From assembly GCA_049324535.1 (NCBI GenBank), contig JBMOOG010000019.1, positions 1 to 64,000 on the forward strand: a DNA stretch of 64,000 bases. The letters are read 5' to 3'. Positions 29,335 through 38,052 of this stretch are shown here, piece by piece. How positions within the stretch are numbered: position 1 is the stretch's first letter; every line of letters starts with the position of its first letter. The position numbers and the translations under genes were made by a program. Below the pieces are notes generated by a model that did not search any database, had not been told where the DNA came from, and saw only the letters and a program-made list of their open reading frames with translations. This DNA is from JBMOOG01 sp049324535 (GTDB lineage Bacteria; Pseudomonadota; Alphaproteobacteria; Rhodobacterales; Rhodobacteraceae).

Positions 29335-30225
29335 ATGGCACCTGTCCCGAACCGGCCGCTGGCCGCCGCCCTCTGGATGAGCGGCTCGATCGCCGGCTTC
29401 TCGCTTCTGGCGGTCGCCGGCCGCCAGATCGGCCATCAGCTCGATCCGTTCGAGATCATGGGCTACCGGTCGGCGATCGGGATCGTGGTGATCCTGGCCG
29501 CCGCCGCGGTGTCCGGGCAGCTCCCGTCGATCCGCGCGACGCATCTTCCCCTGCACGGGCTGCGCAACGCGCTGCACTTCTCGGGCCAGGTGCTGTGGCT
29601 CTTCGCGCTGGTCCGGATCCCGCTTGCGCAGCTCTTCGCGCTCGAATTCTCCTACCCGATCCTCGTAGCAGTCAGCGCGCCCTTCCTTCTGGGCGAGCGG
29701 CTGCGCGGCACCACGATGCTGGCGGCGGCGGTGGGCTTTGCCGGGGTGCTGATCGTCGCGCGGCCCTTCGGGGCGGGCGGGCTCTCGTTCGGGCTCTTGG
29801 CCGCGCTCTTCTGCGCGGTCGGCTTTGCGGGATCGGCCGTCGTCACCAAGCGGCTCACGCGCGTGACGTCGCTCTGGTCGATCCTGTTCTGGCTGGCCAC
29901 GATCCAGGCCGGGCTCGGCTTTGCGCTGGCCGGATGGGACGGTCACATCGCCTGGCCGCCCGCGCCGGCCCTGCCCTGGGTTCTGGTGATCGGGATCGCC
30001 GGGCTTGGCGCGCATCTGTGCCTGACCCGGGCGCTGTCGCTGGCGCCCGCGTCGGTGGTGACGCCGATGGACTTCCTGCGCCTGCCGCTGATCGCGGCGG
30101 TCGGCGCGCTCTTCTACGGCGAACCGCTCGACCCGGCGGTGATCCTCGGCGGCGCGGTGATCCTCGGCGCGAACTGGATCAACCTGCGCGGCGACGCCCC
30201 CCACCCGGTGCGCGCGCGCAACTAG
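29335..30225 (+). CDS. EamA/DMT-family transporter
   Basis: A 296-residue drug/metabolite transporter superfamily protein with ten hydrophobic segments in two EamA repeats (first around ALEFSYPILVAVSAPFLLGE, second around VVTPMDFLRLPLIAAVGALF). Such proteins export metabolites or amino acids; the substrate cannot be read from sequence. The ATG at 29335 follows AGGGG; an open frame upstream overlaps the divergent LtrA gene and is not used. It is followed by the FadL-like gene after a regulatory-looking gap. Confidence 0.88.
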   Translation: MAPVPNRPLAAALWMSGSIAGFSLLAVAGRQIGHQLDPFEIMGYRSAIGIVVILAAAAVSGQLPSIRATHLPLHGLRNALHFSGQVLWLFALVRIPLAQLFALEFSYPILVAVSAPFLLGERLRGTTMLAAAVGFAGVLIVARPFGAGGLSFGLLAALFCAVGFAGSAVVTKRLTRVTSLWSILFWLATIQAGLGFALAGWDGHIAWPPAPALPWVLVIGIAGLGAHLCLTRALSLAPASVVTPMDFLRLPLIAAVGALFYGEPLDPAVILGGAVILGANWINLRGDAPHPVRARN

Positions 30226-30251
30226 CCCCGGTTTTGTGCGGCGGAACGCAG

Positions 30252-30299
30252 CGTCACATTTGCGTCATCGTTGACGTGACGGTCCGACCCTGACAGGGT
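30252..30299. promoter_or_regulatory. Nested dyads upstream of the FadL-like gene
   Basis: CGTCA at 30252 and 30263 face TGACG at 30272 and 30277: an inner dyad CGTCA-TCGT-TGACG within an outer CGTCAC/GTGACG pair. A second palindrome, ACCCTG-A-CAGGGT, covers 30287-30299. Both lie 50-100 bases before the start at 30352 and could be operators. No terminator T tract follows the first dyad. Confidence 0.45.
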
Positions 30300-30351
30300 T
30301 TTCATACGGGCTTTGACCGCACAACACACAAGCCTTGGGGATGAGGACAGA

Positions 30352-31470
30352 ATGAAACGGGTACTGGTAGGGGCCAGCGCGATCGCCATGATGGCGGCGT
30401 CCGCGCAGGCCGGGGGGATCGACCGGTCGGGACAAAGCATCGGCGTGCTCTTCGAAAAGGGACGCTACGCGGAGTTCAGCCTGGGCTATGTGGCGCCGGA
30501 CGTGTCGGGCAACGACGTGGCCCTGTTCGGCGGATTTCCGTCGGGCGACGTGGCGCGGAACTATTCGCAGCTGAGCTTTGCCTACAAGGCGGATCTCAGC
30601 GACCGGATTTCCTATGCGGTGATCCTCGACCAGCCCTTCGGTGCCCATGTCAAGTATCCGACGTTCAACGGCACCAGCGGCTCGATCGCGCTGGGCGGGA
30701 CCATCGCCAAGGCCGAGGCGATCGCGCTGACCGGTCTGCTGCGCTACAAGATCGACGACAACGTCTCGGTCCACGGCGGTATCCGCGTCGATCGCGGCAC
30801 CGGCAACATCACGCTGAACGGCGCGGCCTACGGCCCGCTGGCCGGCTACAACGTCGCGCTCGACCATGACGTGGCGGCGGGCTTCGTGCTGGGCGCGGCC
30901 TACGAGATCCCCGAGATCGCGATGCGCGTCGCGGTGACCTACAACAGCGCCATCACCCACGATTTCGACACGGTGGAATCGCTGAACCCGGCGCTGACCT
31001 CGAACACCAAGGTCAAGCTGCCGCAGTCGATCAACCTCGATTTCCAGACCGGAATCGCGCAGAACACGCTGCTCTTCGGCTCGGTGCGCTGGGTGAACTG
31101 GAGCCAGTTCAAGATCGACCCGGTGATCTTCACCGGCGTGGCCGGCGGCGGCCTTGTCGATCTCGAGAACACCACCACCTACACGCTGGGCATCGGCCGC
31201 AAGTTCAACGACAGCTGGTCGGGCGCGGCCTCGATCCTCTACGAGGGCAAGGGCGACAACCTCGTCTCGCCGCTCGCGCCCACGAACGGCAAGCTGGGGC
31301 TGACCCTCGCGGCGATCTACACCCGCGACAACATGAAGATCACGACCGGCATCAACTACACCAAGCTCGGCAACGCCAAGCCCGAGACCGGCACGCCCGA
31401 CACGGCCCGCGCCGACTTCAAGGGCAACGAGGCCATCGGCATCGGCGTGAAGGTCGGCTTCACCTTCTGA
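30352..31470 (+). CDS. FadL/OmpP1-family outer membrane transport protein
   Basis: A 372-residue predicted beta-barrel. It begins with a Sec signal peptide (MKRVLVGASAIAMMAASAQA), has alternating hydrophobic strands throughout and ends in aromatic GIGVKVGFTF, typical of outer-membrane barrels with a C-terminal Phe. Overall it resembles the alphaproteobacterial FadL/TodX group, which lets long-chain fatty acids or other hydrophobic compounds cross the outer membrane. The ATG at 30352 follows gaggaca and starts the signal peptide. A terminator follows directly. Confidence 0.85.
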   Translation: MKRVLVGASAIAMMAASAQAGGIDRSGQSIGVLFEKGRYAEFSLGYVAPDVSGNDVALFGGFPSGDVARNYSQLSFAYKADLSDRISYAVILDQPFGAHVKYPTFNGTSGSIALGGTIAKAEAIALTGLLRYKIDDNVSVHGGIRVDRGTGNITLNGAAYGPLAGYNVALDHDVAAGFVLGAAYEIPEIAMRVAVTYNSAITHDFDTVESLNPALTSNTKVKLPQSINLDFQTGIAQNTLLFGSVRWVNWSQFKIDPVIFTGVAGGGLVDLENTTTYTLGIGRKFNDSWSGAASILYEGKGDNLVSPLAPTNGKLGLTLAAIYTRDNMKITTGINYTKLGNAKPETGTPDTARADFKGNEAIGIGVKVGFTF

Positions 31471-31493
31471 TCCCCGCCACCGGCGGACCGGAC

Positions 31494-31525
31494 GGGCCCC
31501 GCGCCGCAGGCACGGGGCCCTTTGT
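31494..31525 (+). terminator. Intrinsic terminator of the FadL-like gene
   Basis: GGGCCCCG (31494-31501) pairs with CGGGGCCC (31513-31520) around an 11-base loop and is followed by TTTGT. It starts 23 bases after the stop codon. Confidence 0.75.
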
Positions 31526-31576
31526 CTGCGCAGGAACCGGGTCGCCAAGTCCGGCCGGGGGCGCTAGCGTCCGGCC

Positions 31577-32533
31577 ATGACCCAGCCCGCCTCCCCCTCG
31601 CCCGTGTCGCAACGCCGGATGTCGCCCCTTGCCTGGCTGCTGATGGCAGCGCTCGCCACGATCTGGGGCGCGTCGTTCCTGGCCAACCGGGTGGCGCTGG
31701 CCGACATGCCCGTCGCCTGGATCGTGGCGCTGCGGGTCACGGGCGGGGCCGCGGTGCTCTGGGCCTGGGTCCGGGTGCTGAGCCTGCCGGTCGCGCGCGG
31801 CCGCGCGGCGCTGCTGGCCTATGCGGGCATGGGGCTTCTGAACAACATCCTGCCCTTCTCGCTGATCGTCTGGGGGCAGCGCCACGTGCCCTCGGGTCTG
31901 GCGGGCATTCTCAACGCCTCGACCGCGATCTTCGGCGTGGTCGTGGCGGCGACCGTGTTCCGGGACGAACGGCTTTCTCCCCGGCGGATGGCGGGGGTGG
32001 CGCTCGGCTTCGCGGGGGTCGTGGTCGCGCTTGGCCCCGACGCCCTGTCCGCCTTCGACCCGGCCGCGCTCGGACAGATCGCGATCCTGGGCGCGGCGGT
32101 CTCCTACGCCTGCGCCGCCGCGCTGGGCCGGATCGTCTATGCGGGCCTGCGGCCCGAAGTCGCCGCCGCCGGCACGCTGACCGCCTCGGCCCTGGTCATG
32201 GTCCCGGCGGCCTGGGCGCTCGACGGCCCGCCGCAGGGCGGATGGGCGCCGACCTCCTGGGCGGCGGTCGCCTATCTGGCGCTCGCCGCCTCGGCGCTGG
32301 CCTACATCCTCTACTTCCGCATCCTTGCGCTGGCGGGGGCCGGGAACCTCGGCCTCGTCACCCTGCTGATCGTTCCGGTGGCCATCGTGCTCGGCGCGCT
32401 CGTCTATGGCGAGACGCTCGGATACGGCGATTTCGCGGGCTTTGCACTGCTGGCACTGGGGCTTCTGGTCCTCGACGGGCGACTCGCCGGCCGGTTCAAG
32501 AAAGCGCGTGAAATCCCGGACGCTTCCCGCTAG
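31577..32533 (+). CDS. EamA/DMT-family transporter
   Basis: A 318-residue ten-helix exporter-type protein with two EamA repeats: ALATIWGASFLANRVAL near residues 26-42 and a second repeat starting near AILGAAVSYACAAALGR. It is not a close duplicate of the transporter at 29335-30225. The substrate is unknown. The next gene, an ATPase, starts 29 bases after its stop, so the two may be co-transcribed. Confidence 0.88.
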   Translation: MTQPASPSPVSQRRMSPLAWLLMAALATIWGASFLANRVALADMPVAWIVALRVTGGAAVLWAWVRVLSLPVARGRAALLAYAGMGLLNNILPFSLIVWGQRHVPSGLAGILNASTAIFGVVVAATVFRDERLSPRRMAGVALGFAGVVVALGPDALSAFDPAALGQIAILGAAVSYACAAALGRIVYAGLRPEVAAAGTLTASALVMVPAAWALDGPPQGGWAPTSWAAVAYLALAASALAYILYFRILALAGAGNLGLVTLLIVPVAIVLGALVYGETLGYGDFAGFALLALGLLVLDGRLAGRFKKAREIPDASR

Positions 32534-32562
32534 GCATCGGCAGACGACGCAGGAACCGACCG

Positions 32563-33429
32563 ATGCTCTACCCGACCGCGCAAGACTGGCTGTCCGCCCC
32601 GCAGAAGCGGGTGCTTCTCTTCGGCATGTCCGGTCTGGGCAAGACCCATGTCGCGAACCTGCTGCGCGATGCCGGCGACTGGTTCCACTACTCGGTCGAT
32701 TACCGGATCGGCACCCGCTACATGGGTGAACACATCGCCGACAACTTCAAGCGCGAGGCGATGAAGGTTCCGCTCCTGCGCGACCTGCTGATGACCGACT
32801 CGGTGCACATCACCTCGAACATCACCTTCAACAACCTCGCCCCGCTTTCGACCTATCTGGGCAAGCCCGGCGATCCCGCCCGCGGCGGGCTGCCCTTCGA
32901 TGAATACATGAAGCGGCAGGACCAGCACCGCGAGGCCGAGATCGCCGCGCTGAAGGACACGCCGCGCTTCATCGACCGGGCGCACGACCTCTACGGCTAT
33001 CCGCATTTCATCTGCGACTCGGGCGGGTCGATCTGCGAGGTGGTGGACCCCGACGACCCCGCCGATCCGGTGATGACCACGCTGGCCGCGTCCCTGCTGA
33101 TGGTCTGGATCGAAGGCAGCGAGGCCCACACCGCCGAGCTGGTCCGGCGCTTCGACCGGGCGCCGAAGCCGATGTATTACCAGCCCGCCTTCCTGCAGGC
33201 GGCCTGGGCGGAGTATCTGTCGGTCAACAAGGCCCGGCCGGACGAGGTGGACCCGGATGCCTTCGTGCGCTGGACCTACGCGCGCGCGCTGGCGCACCGC
33301 CAGCCGATCTATGCGGCGATGGCCCGCAACTGGGGCGTGACGGTCGCCGCCAGCGACGTGGCCAGGGTGCGCTCGCCGTCCGACTTCACGGATCTGGTGG
33401 CGCGCGCGATCGCTGCCGCCCGCGGCTAG
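32563..33429 (+). CDS. P-loop ATPase of unknown function
   Basis: A 288-residue soluble protein with an N-terminal Walker A motif LLFGMSGLGKTHVANLL (GxxGxGKT, about 20-28). After that it has no family signature I can name; HFICDSGGSICEVVDPDD near 146-163 is a candidate Walker B/metal region. It resembles hypothetical kinase-like ATPases conserved in alphaproteobacteria. It lies between an EamA transporter and metA, 121 bases before metA. A nucleotide or small-molecule kinase role is possible but unproven. Confidence 0.7.
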   Translation: MLYPTAQDWLSAPQKRVLLFGMSGLGKTHVANLLRDAGDWFHYSVDYRIGTRYMGEHIADNFKREAMKVPLLRDLLMTDSVHITSNITFNNLAPLSTYLGKPGDPARGGLPFDEYMKRQDQHREAEIAALKDTPRFIDRAHDLYGYPHFICDSGGSICEVVDPDDPADPVMTTLAASLLMVWIEGSEAHTAELVRRFDRAPKPMYYQPAFLQAAWAEYLSVNKARPDEVDPDAFVRWTYARALAHRQPIYAAMARNWGVTVAASDVARVRSPSDFTDLVARAIAAARG

Positions 33430-33550
33430 CCGCCCGCCCGCCAATCGCGGCCGGCGGACGCCCCCCGTCGCGCGCCCCCGTCGCCCGCCCCGGCCCGTCT
33501 TGCCGCCCGCGCGCATCTCCCCTAAGTCTTGGCCGGATCGGAGACCCGCC

Positions 33551-34474
33551 ATGCCCATCACCCTGCCCGAGACGCTGCCCGCCTTCGACGTGCTGTCGCG
33601 CGAAGGCGTCATGGTGATGTCGCCGGCCCGCGCGATGCATCAGGACATCCGCCCGCTGCGGATCGGGCTTCTGAACCTGATGCCCAAGAAGATCCAGACC
33701 GAGACCCAGTTCGCGCGTCTGATCGGGGCGACGCCCCTTCAGATCGACTTCCAGCTCATCCGCATGAGCGAGCACCAGACCCGCAACACCGCCGCCGAGC
33801 ACATGGAGGCCTTCTACCGCCCGTTCCGCGAGGTGCAGGCGACCGGCGAGAAGTTCGACGGCCTGATCATCACCGGCGCGCCGATCGAGCATCTTCCCTT
33901 CGAGGAGGTCACGTACTGGGACGAGCTCTGCGCGGTGATGGACTGGACGCAGACCCATGTCCATTCGACCTTCGGCGTCTGCTGGGGCGGCATGGCGATG
34001 GCCTGGCATTTCCACCGCGTGCCCAAGCACCTGCTGGACCACAAGGCCTTCGGCTGCTTCCGCCATCAGAACCTGGCGCCGGCCTCGCCCTATCTGCGCG
34101 GGTTCTCCGACGATTTCGTCATTCCGGTCAGCCGCTGGACCGAGGTGCGGGCCTCCGAGATCGAGGCGGCGGGCCTGACGATCCTGCTCGGTTCGGACGA
34201 GGTCGGCCCCTGCCTGGTCGAGGACCGCGCCCACCGCGCGCTCTACATCTTCAACCACTTCGAATACGACTCGGGCACGCTGAAGGAAGAGTACGACCGC
34301 GACGTGGCCAACGGCACGCCGATCAACGTGCCGATGAACTACTACCCCGACGACGACCCGGCGCGCCCGCCGCTCAACCGCTGGCGCAGCCACGCGCACC
34401 TGCTCTATGGCAACTGGATCAACGAGATCTACCAGACGACCCCCTTCGACCTTCAGCGCATCGGACAGGGCTGA
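33551..34474 (+). CDS. metA: Homoserine O-acetyltransferase MetA
   Basis: A 307-residue MetA-family enzyme for the first committed step of methionine synthesis. The catalytic Cys144 is in FGVCWGG and His236 in NHFEYD. The specificity loop reads TGAPIEHLPFEEV: the Glu two residues after the Pro is found in acetyl-CoA-using members, whereas E. coli succinyltransferase has Gly there. I therefore predict acetyl-CoA as donor. The start at 33551 gives MPITLPETLPA; the open frame continues upstream without a better site. Confidence 0.93.
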   Translation: MPITLPETLPAFDVLSREGVMVMSPARAMHQDIRPLRIGLLNLMPKKIQTETQFARLIGATPLQIDFQLIRMSEHQTRNTAAEHMEAFYRPFREVQATGEKFDGLIITGAPIEHLPFEEVTYWDELCAVMDWTQTHVHSTFGVCWGGMAMAWHFHRVPKHLLDHKAFGCFRHQNLAPASPYLRGFSDDFVIPVSRWTEVRASEIEAAGLTILLGSDEVGPCLVEDRAHRALYIFNHFEYDSGTLKEEYDRDVANGTPINVPMNYYPDDDPARPPLNRWRSHAHLLYGNWINEIYQTTPFDLQRIGQG

Positions 34475-34566
34475 GATCCGGGCCGCGGGGTGCGGGGCGG
34501 CTTGATTGCCGCGGCCGTTGCGTCATGGTGGGCGGAACGCAACGGGCCGCAACGGAGGGCACCGCC

Positions 34567-35463
34567 ATGGGCAAACGCACGCACGCGCCGATCCCCGAGA
34601 TCCCCTTCGTCGGCGACATCACCCGCTATCTCGAGACCGAGGCGCCCGAGGCACTCCGCAAGGCCCTGGCCAAGGCCGGAAAGAAGGACATCGTCACCAA
34701 GGGCTATCCCTACGCGCGTGAGATGGAGGACGAGGCCTACGAGGCGCACATGGAGCGCCTCCAGATCGAGCTCGTGAAGATGAGCTACGACCTGAAGGCC
34801 AGCGGCCGGCGGCTGGTCGTCCTGTTCGAGGGCCGCGACGCCGCCGGCAAGGGCGGCACCATCGAGCGGATGCGCGAGAACCTCAATCCGCGTCAGGCCT
34901 ACATCGTGGCGCTTCCCAAGCCGACCGAGCGTGAGGCGACGCAATGGTATTTCCAGCGCTACATCGACTGGCTGCCCGCGGCCGGCGAGATCGCGCTCTT
35001 CGACCGGTCCTGGTACAACCGCGGCATCGTCGAGCGGGTGTTCGACTTCTCGACCGCGGACCAGCGGCGCCACTTCTTCCAGCAGCTTCCCGGTTTCGAG
35101 ACCATGCTGGTGGACGAGGGCATCATCCTGGTGAAGCTCTGGCTGTCGGTCGGGCGCGCCGAACAGCTGCGCCGTTTCCTCGCGCGCGAGCGCGATCCCC
35201 TCAAGCAGTGGAAGCTCAGCTGGATCGACGTCGAGGGGCTGAAGAAATGGGATGACTACACGCAGGCCATCGCCGAGACCCTGGCGGCCAGCCACAGCGA
35301 CACCGCGCCCTGGACGGTGATCCGGTCGGATGACAAGGCGCGCGCCCGCATCGCCGCGATCCAGACGGTGCTCGGGCGCATCGACTACGCCGGCAAGGAC
35401 GCGCGCGCCATCGGCACGCCCGATCCGCTGATCTGCGGGGGGCCGGACCTGCTCGATGGCTAA
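34567..35463 (+). CDS. ppk2: Polyphosphate kinase 2 family protein
   Basis: A 298-residue PPK2 that uses polyphosphate to phosphorylate nucleoside diphosphates (or the reverse). Walker A is EGRDAAGKGGTI (about 88-99) and Walker B FDRSWYNR (145-152), with the lid region KLWLSVGRAEQLRRF. One PPK2 domain and the size point to the class I (NDP-acting) group. The ATG at 34567 follows gagggc. The frame is open far upstream through metA, but that part is antiframe. Its last 8 bases overlap the TetR gene. Confidence 0.93.
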   Translation: MGKRTHAPIPEIPFVGDITRYLETEAPEALRKALAKAGKKDIVTKGYPYAREMEDEAYEAHMERLQIELVKMSYDLKASGRRLVVLFEGRDAAGKGGTIERMRENLNPRQAYIVALPKPTEREATQWYFQRYIDWLPAAGEIALFDRSWYNRGIVERVFDFSTADQRRHFFQQLPGFETMLVDEGIILVKLWLSVGRAEQLRRFLARERDPLKQWKLSWIDVEGLKKWDDYTQAIAETLAASHSDTAPWTVIRSDDKARARIAAIQTVLGRIDYAGKDARAIGTPDPLICGGPDLLDG

Positions 35464-36067
35464 GGCCGGCTACCATCACGGCAACCTGCGGCAGGCGCTG
35501 GTGGACGCGACGCTGGCCCTGATCGAGGTGCAGGGGCCGCAGGGCTTCACGCTGTCGGACGCGGCGAAATCGGCGGGTGTCACGCCCGCCGCCGTCTACC
35601 GCCATTTCGCGGGGCGCGACGATCTGATCGCTGAATGCGCCCGCCAGGGCTTCGTGATCTTCGCCGATCTGATGGAACACGCCTGGAACCAGGGCAAACC
35701 CTCGCCGATCGCCGCCTTCGAGGCGACCGGCCGCGCCTACCTCGCCTTCGCCCGGAAGTTTCCCGGCCATTACATGGCGATGTTCGAAAGCGGCGTCGCC
35801 ATCCACCGCTCGCCCGAACTCTCGCACGCGGCCGAGCGGGCGCGCGCCGTGATGACCCGCGCCGCCGAGTCGCTGTCGCGCCACATCCCCGAAGGCCGCC
35901 GCCCGCCCGCCGCCATGTTCGCCGCCCATGTCTGGGCGCTGAGCCACGGCGTCGTCGAGCTCTTTGCCCGGGGGGGCGCCCGCGCCCCCTACCCGCCCGA
36001 GGATCTGCTCGAGGCGGGAATCGGCATCTACCTGCGCGGACTGGGCCTCCTGCCGCCGGACAGCTGA
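35456..36067 (+). CDS. TetR/AcrR-family regulator with WHG-type C-terminal domain
   Basis: A 203-residue repressor-type protein. The N-terminal helix-turn-helix is FTLSDAAKSAGVTPAAVYRH (about 31-50). The C-terminal ligand domain contains HVWALSHGVVELF, the WHG signature of the TetR_C_33 type. The start codon lies inside the end of ppk2 (8-base overlap, different frame), so translation is coupled. A link to polyphosphate or stress metabolism is an inference from this overlap. Hairpin 36125-36139 closes the unit. Confidence 0.88.
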   Translation: MAKAGYHHGNLRQALVDATLALIEVQGPQGFTLSDAAKSAGVTPAAVYRHFAGRDDLIAECARQGFVIFADLMEHAWNQGKPSPIAAFEATGRAYLAFARKFPGHYMAMFESGVAIHRSPELSHAAERARAVMTRAAESLSRHIPEGRRPPAAMFAAHVWALSHGVVELFARGGARAPYPPEDLLEAGIGIYLRGLGLLPPDS

Positions 36068-36124
36068 GCCGCGCCCGGCCCGTTTCTCACTGGTCCGAAA
36101 ATCCCGGGGGAGCCCGGAACGGGC

Positions 36125-36139
36125 GGGGGCGGAGCCCCC
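36125..36139. terminator. Bidirectional hairpin between the TetR and ABC importer genes
   Basis: GGGGGC (36125-36130) and GCCCCC (36134-36139) with a GGA loop, directly before the stop codon of the convergent ABC ATPase gene. There is no T tract on the plus strand, so its strength is uncertain. Confidence 0.45.
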
Positions 36140-37243
36140 CTAGCGGAACAGCACCAGCGCGCCCGGCGACCAGGCCACCCGCGTCCGCGCCCCCCGGTCC
36201 AGCACCGGCCGGCCGAAGACGTTGCGCATCGAGATGCGTACCGGCGTGTCCACCCCGTCGAGCTTCACGTCGTAATAGGTCATGTCGCCGAAATAGACGA
36301 CCTCCTCGACCGTGCCCTGCGCCTCGCGGTCGGTGGCCTGCTGGCCTTCGTAGAGGATGGTCAGCACCTCGGGGCGCAGGCCGACCGACGGGCCGGCGCC
36401 CTTGGCCGACCCGTTGGCCTGCTGCGCCTCGATCGTGGCGCGCCCGAGGCCCGCCACGTCCACTTCGACCTTTCCGCCCACATCCGACAGCACGTCCGCG
36501 GACAGGAAGTTCATCGTGCCGATGAAGTCCGCGACCTGCCGGCTGTTCGGGCGGCGGTAGAGCGTCTCGCTGTCGGCCAGCTGGGCGATCTCGCCCTCGA
36601 ACATGACCGCGATGCGGTCCGACATGACCAGCGCCTCTTCCTGGTCATGGGTGACGAGGATGAAGGTGATGCCCACCTGGCGCTGGAGCCGGATCAGCTC
36701 GACCTGCATCTGTTCGCGCATCTTCTTGTCGAGCGCCGAGAGCGGCTCGTCGAGCAGCAGCACCTTGGGCTTGAGGATCAGCGCGCGCGCCAGCGCCACC
36801 CGCTGCCGCTGGCCGCCCGACAGCGCATGGGCCGCGCGCTTGCCATAGCCCTTGAGACCGACCATCTCCAGCGCCTCGCCGACCGCGCGCGCCTTCTCCT
36901 CGGCCGGGCGCGGATCGCGGCGCAGGCCGAAGCCCACGTTCTGCTCGACCGTCAGGTGCGGGAAGATGGCGTAGGACTGGAACACCATGTTGGTCGGCCG
37001 CTGGTTCGCGGGCACGCCGGCCATGTCCTTGCCGTCGATCATCACCACGCCCGAGGTGATGTCCTCGAACCCGGCGATGGTGCGCAGAAGCGTGGTCTTG
37101 CCGCAGCCCGAGGGTCCGAGAAGCGAGAAGAACTCGCCCGCCTTGATGTCGGCGGTGATGCCGCGAAGCGCGTGGTAGTCGCCGTAGTATTTCTGGACGT
37201 CACGCAGCTCGATCATGGCGTGGGCGCTCGGGGAAAAAGTCAC
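36140..37243 (-). CDS. Polyamine-type ABC transporter ATPase (PotA-like)
   Basis: A 367-residue importer ATPase: Walker A GPSGCGKTT (about 43-51), Q-loop FQSYAIFPHL, signature LSGGQRQR, Walker B LLLDEPLSALD, and a C-terminal TOBE domain. It powers the two following permeases; the family imports spermidine, putrescine or related compounds. I chose a GTG start at 37243: its GTGA overlaps the upstream permease stop and GGAGG lies 9 bases before it. An ATG at 37216 is the alternative, without a clear ribosome site. Confidence 0.9.
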   Translation of the reverse strand: MTFSPSAHAMIELRDVQKYYGDYHALRGITADIKAGEFFSLLGPSGCGKTTLLRTIAGFEDITSGVVMIDGKDMAGVPANQRPTNMVFQSYAIFPHLTVEQNVGFGLRRDPRPAEEKARAVGEALEMVGLKGYGKRAAHALSGGQRQRVALARALILKPKVLLLDEPLSALDKKMREQMQVELIRLQRQVGITFILVTHDQEEALVMSDRIAVMFEGEIAQLADSETLYRRPNSRQVADFIGTMNFLSADVLSDVGGKVEVDVAGLGRATIEAQQANGSAKGAGPSVGLRPEVLTILYEGQQATDREAQGTVEEVVYFGDMTYYDVKLDGVDTPVRISMRNVFGRPVLDRGARTRVAWSPGALVLFR

Positions 37244-38052
37244 AGGAAGCCTCCGGTATCCTTGCCGCCGGTGCGGGCGATGCCGCGACGGCGGAAATAT
37301 TCGGCGATGATGAGCAGAAGGATCGACACCGCGACCAGGCAGGTGGCGACCGCCATGATGACGGGGATCTCCTTGGGGAAGCGCAGCTGCGAGTAGATGT
37401 AGACCGGCAGCGTGGGTTCCGATCCCCCGAGGAAGGAGGCCAGGATGAACTCGTCGATCGAGATGGTGAAGGAAATCAGCAGCGCCGAGATGATCCCCGG
37501 CATGACCAGCGGCAGGATGATGAGGCGGAAGGTGCTCCACTTCGTCTCGCCGAGGTCATAGGCCGCCTCCTCGAGCGACTTGTCGAGCGACTGGAACGAG
37601 GCCGAGAGGATCGCGATGGCGAAGGGCGTGCAGATCAGCACATGCCCGAGGATGATGGTGAAGACGCTGAGCGAGACCCCGAGTTGCAGGAGAACGACGA
37701 GGATCGCCGAGGCGACGATGATCTCGGGCAGCACCAGCGGCAGCATGATCATCGCCATGATGCCCCCCTTGCCGGGAAAGACGTAGCGGGTGGAGGCGCG
37801 CGCGGCGAAGACGCCCAGAAGCGTCGCCAGAGCCGCCGAGGACGAGCCCACGATCAGCGAGTTGACCACCGCCCGGTGCAGCTGGTCGCGATCGGCCAGC
37901 GCCTCGAACCACGTCGTCGTGAAGCCCTTGAGCGGGAAGGCGATGATGGTGCCGTCGTTGAAGGCGAACAGCGGCAGCAGCAGGATCGGCGCATAGAGAA
38001 AGATCAGATAGGCGATGGCGTAGGTCTTGAGCCCGGTGCCGCTGGACTTCAT
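37240..38052 (-). CDS. ABC transporter permease (PotC-like)
   Basis: A 270-residue inner-membrane permease with six hydrophobic segments and the EAA loop EEAAYDLGETKWSTFRLIILP, which contacts the ATPase. It is the second permease of the importer. Its ATG overlaps the stop of the first permease gene (ATGA), and its own stop overlaps the ATPase start (GTGA). The frame remains open far upstream through other genes, but only this part is real. Confidence 0.92.
   Translation of the reverse strand: MKSSGTGLKTYAIAYLIFLYAPILLLPLFAFNDGTIIAFPLKGFTTTWFEALADRDQLHRAVVNSLIVGSSSAALATLLGVFAARASTRYVFPGKGGIMAMIMLPLVLPEIIVASAILVVLLQLGVSLSVFTIILGHVLICTPFAIAILSASFQSLDKSLEEAAYDLGETKWSTFRLIILPLVMPGIISALLISFTISIDEFILASFLGGSEPTLPVYIYSQLRFPKEIPVIMAVATCLVAVSILLLIIAEYFRRRGIARTGGKDTGGFL

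Noticed and set aside
33529..35463. A 644-codon frame covering metA and ppk2
   Set aside because: The first part is an alternative frame of metA; the real ppk2 starts at 34567 with its own ribosome site.
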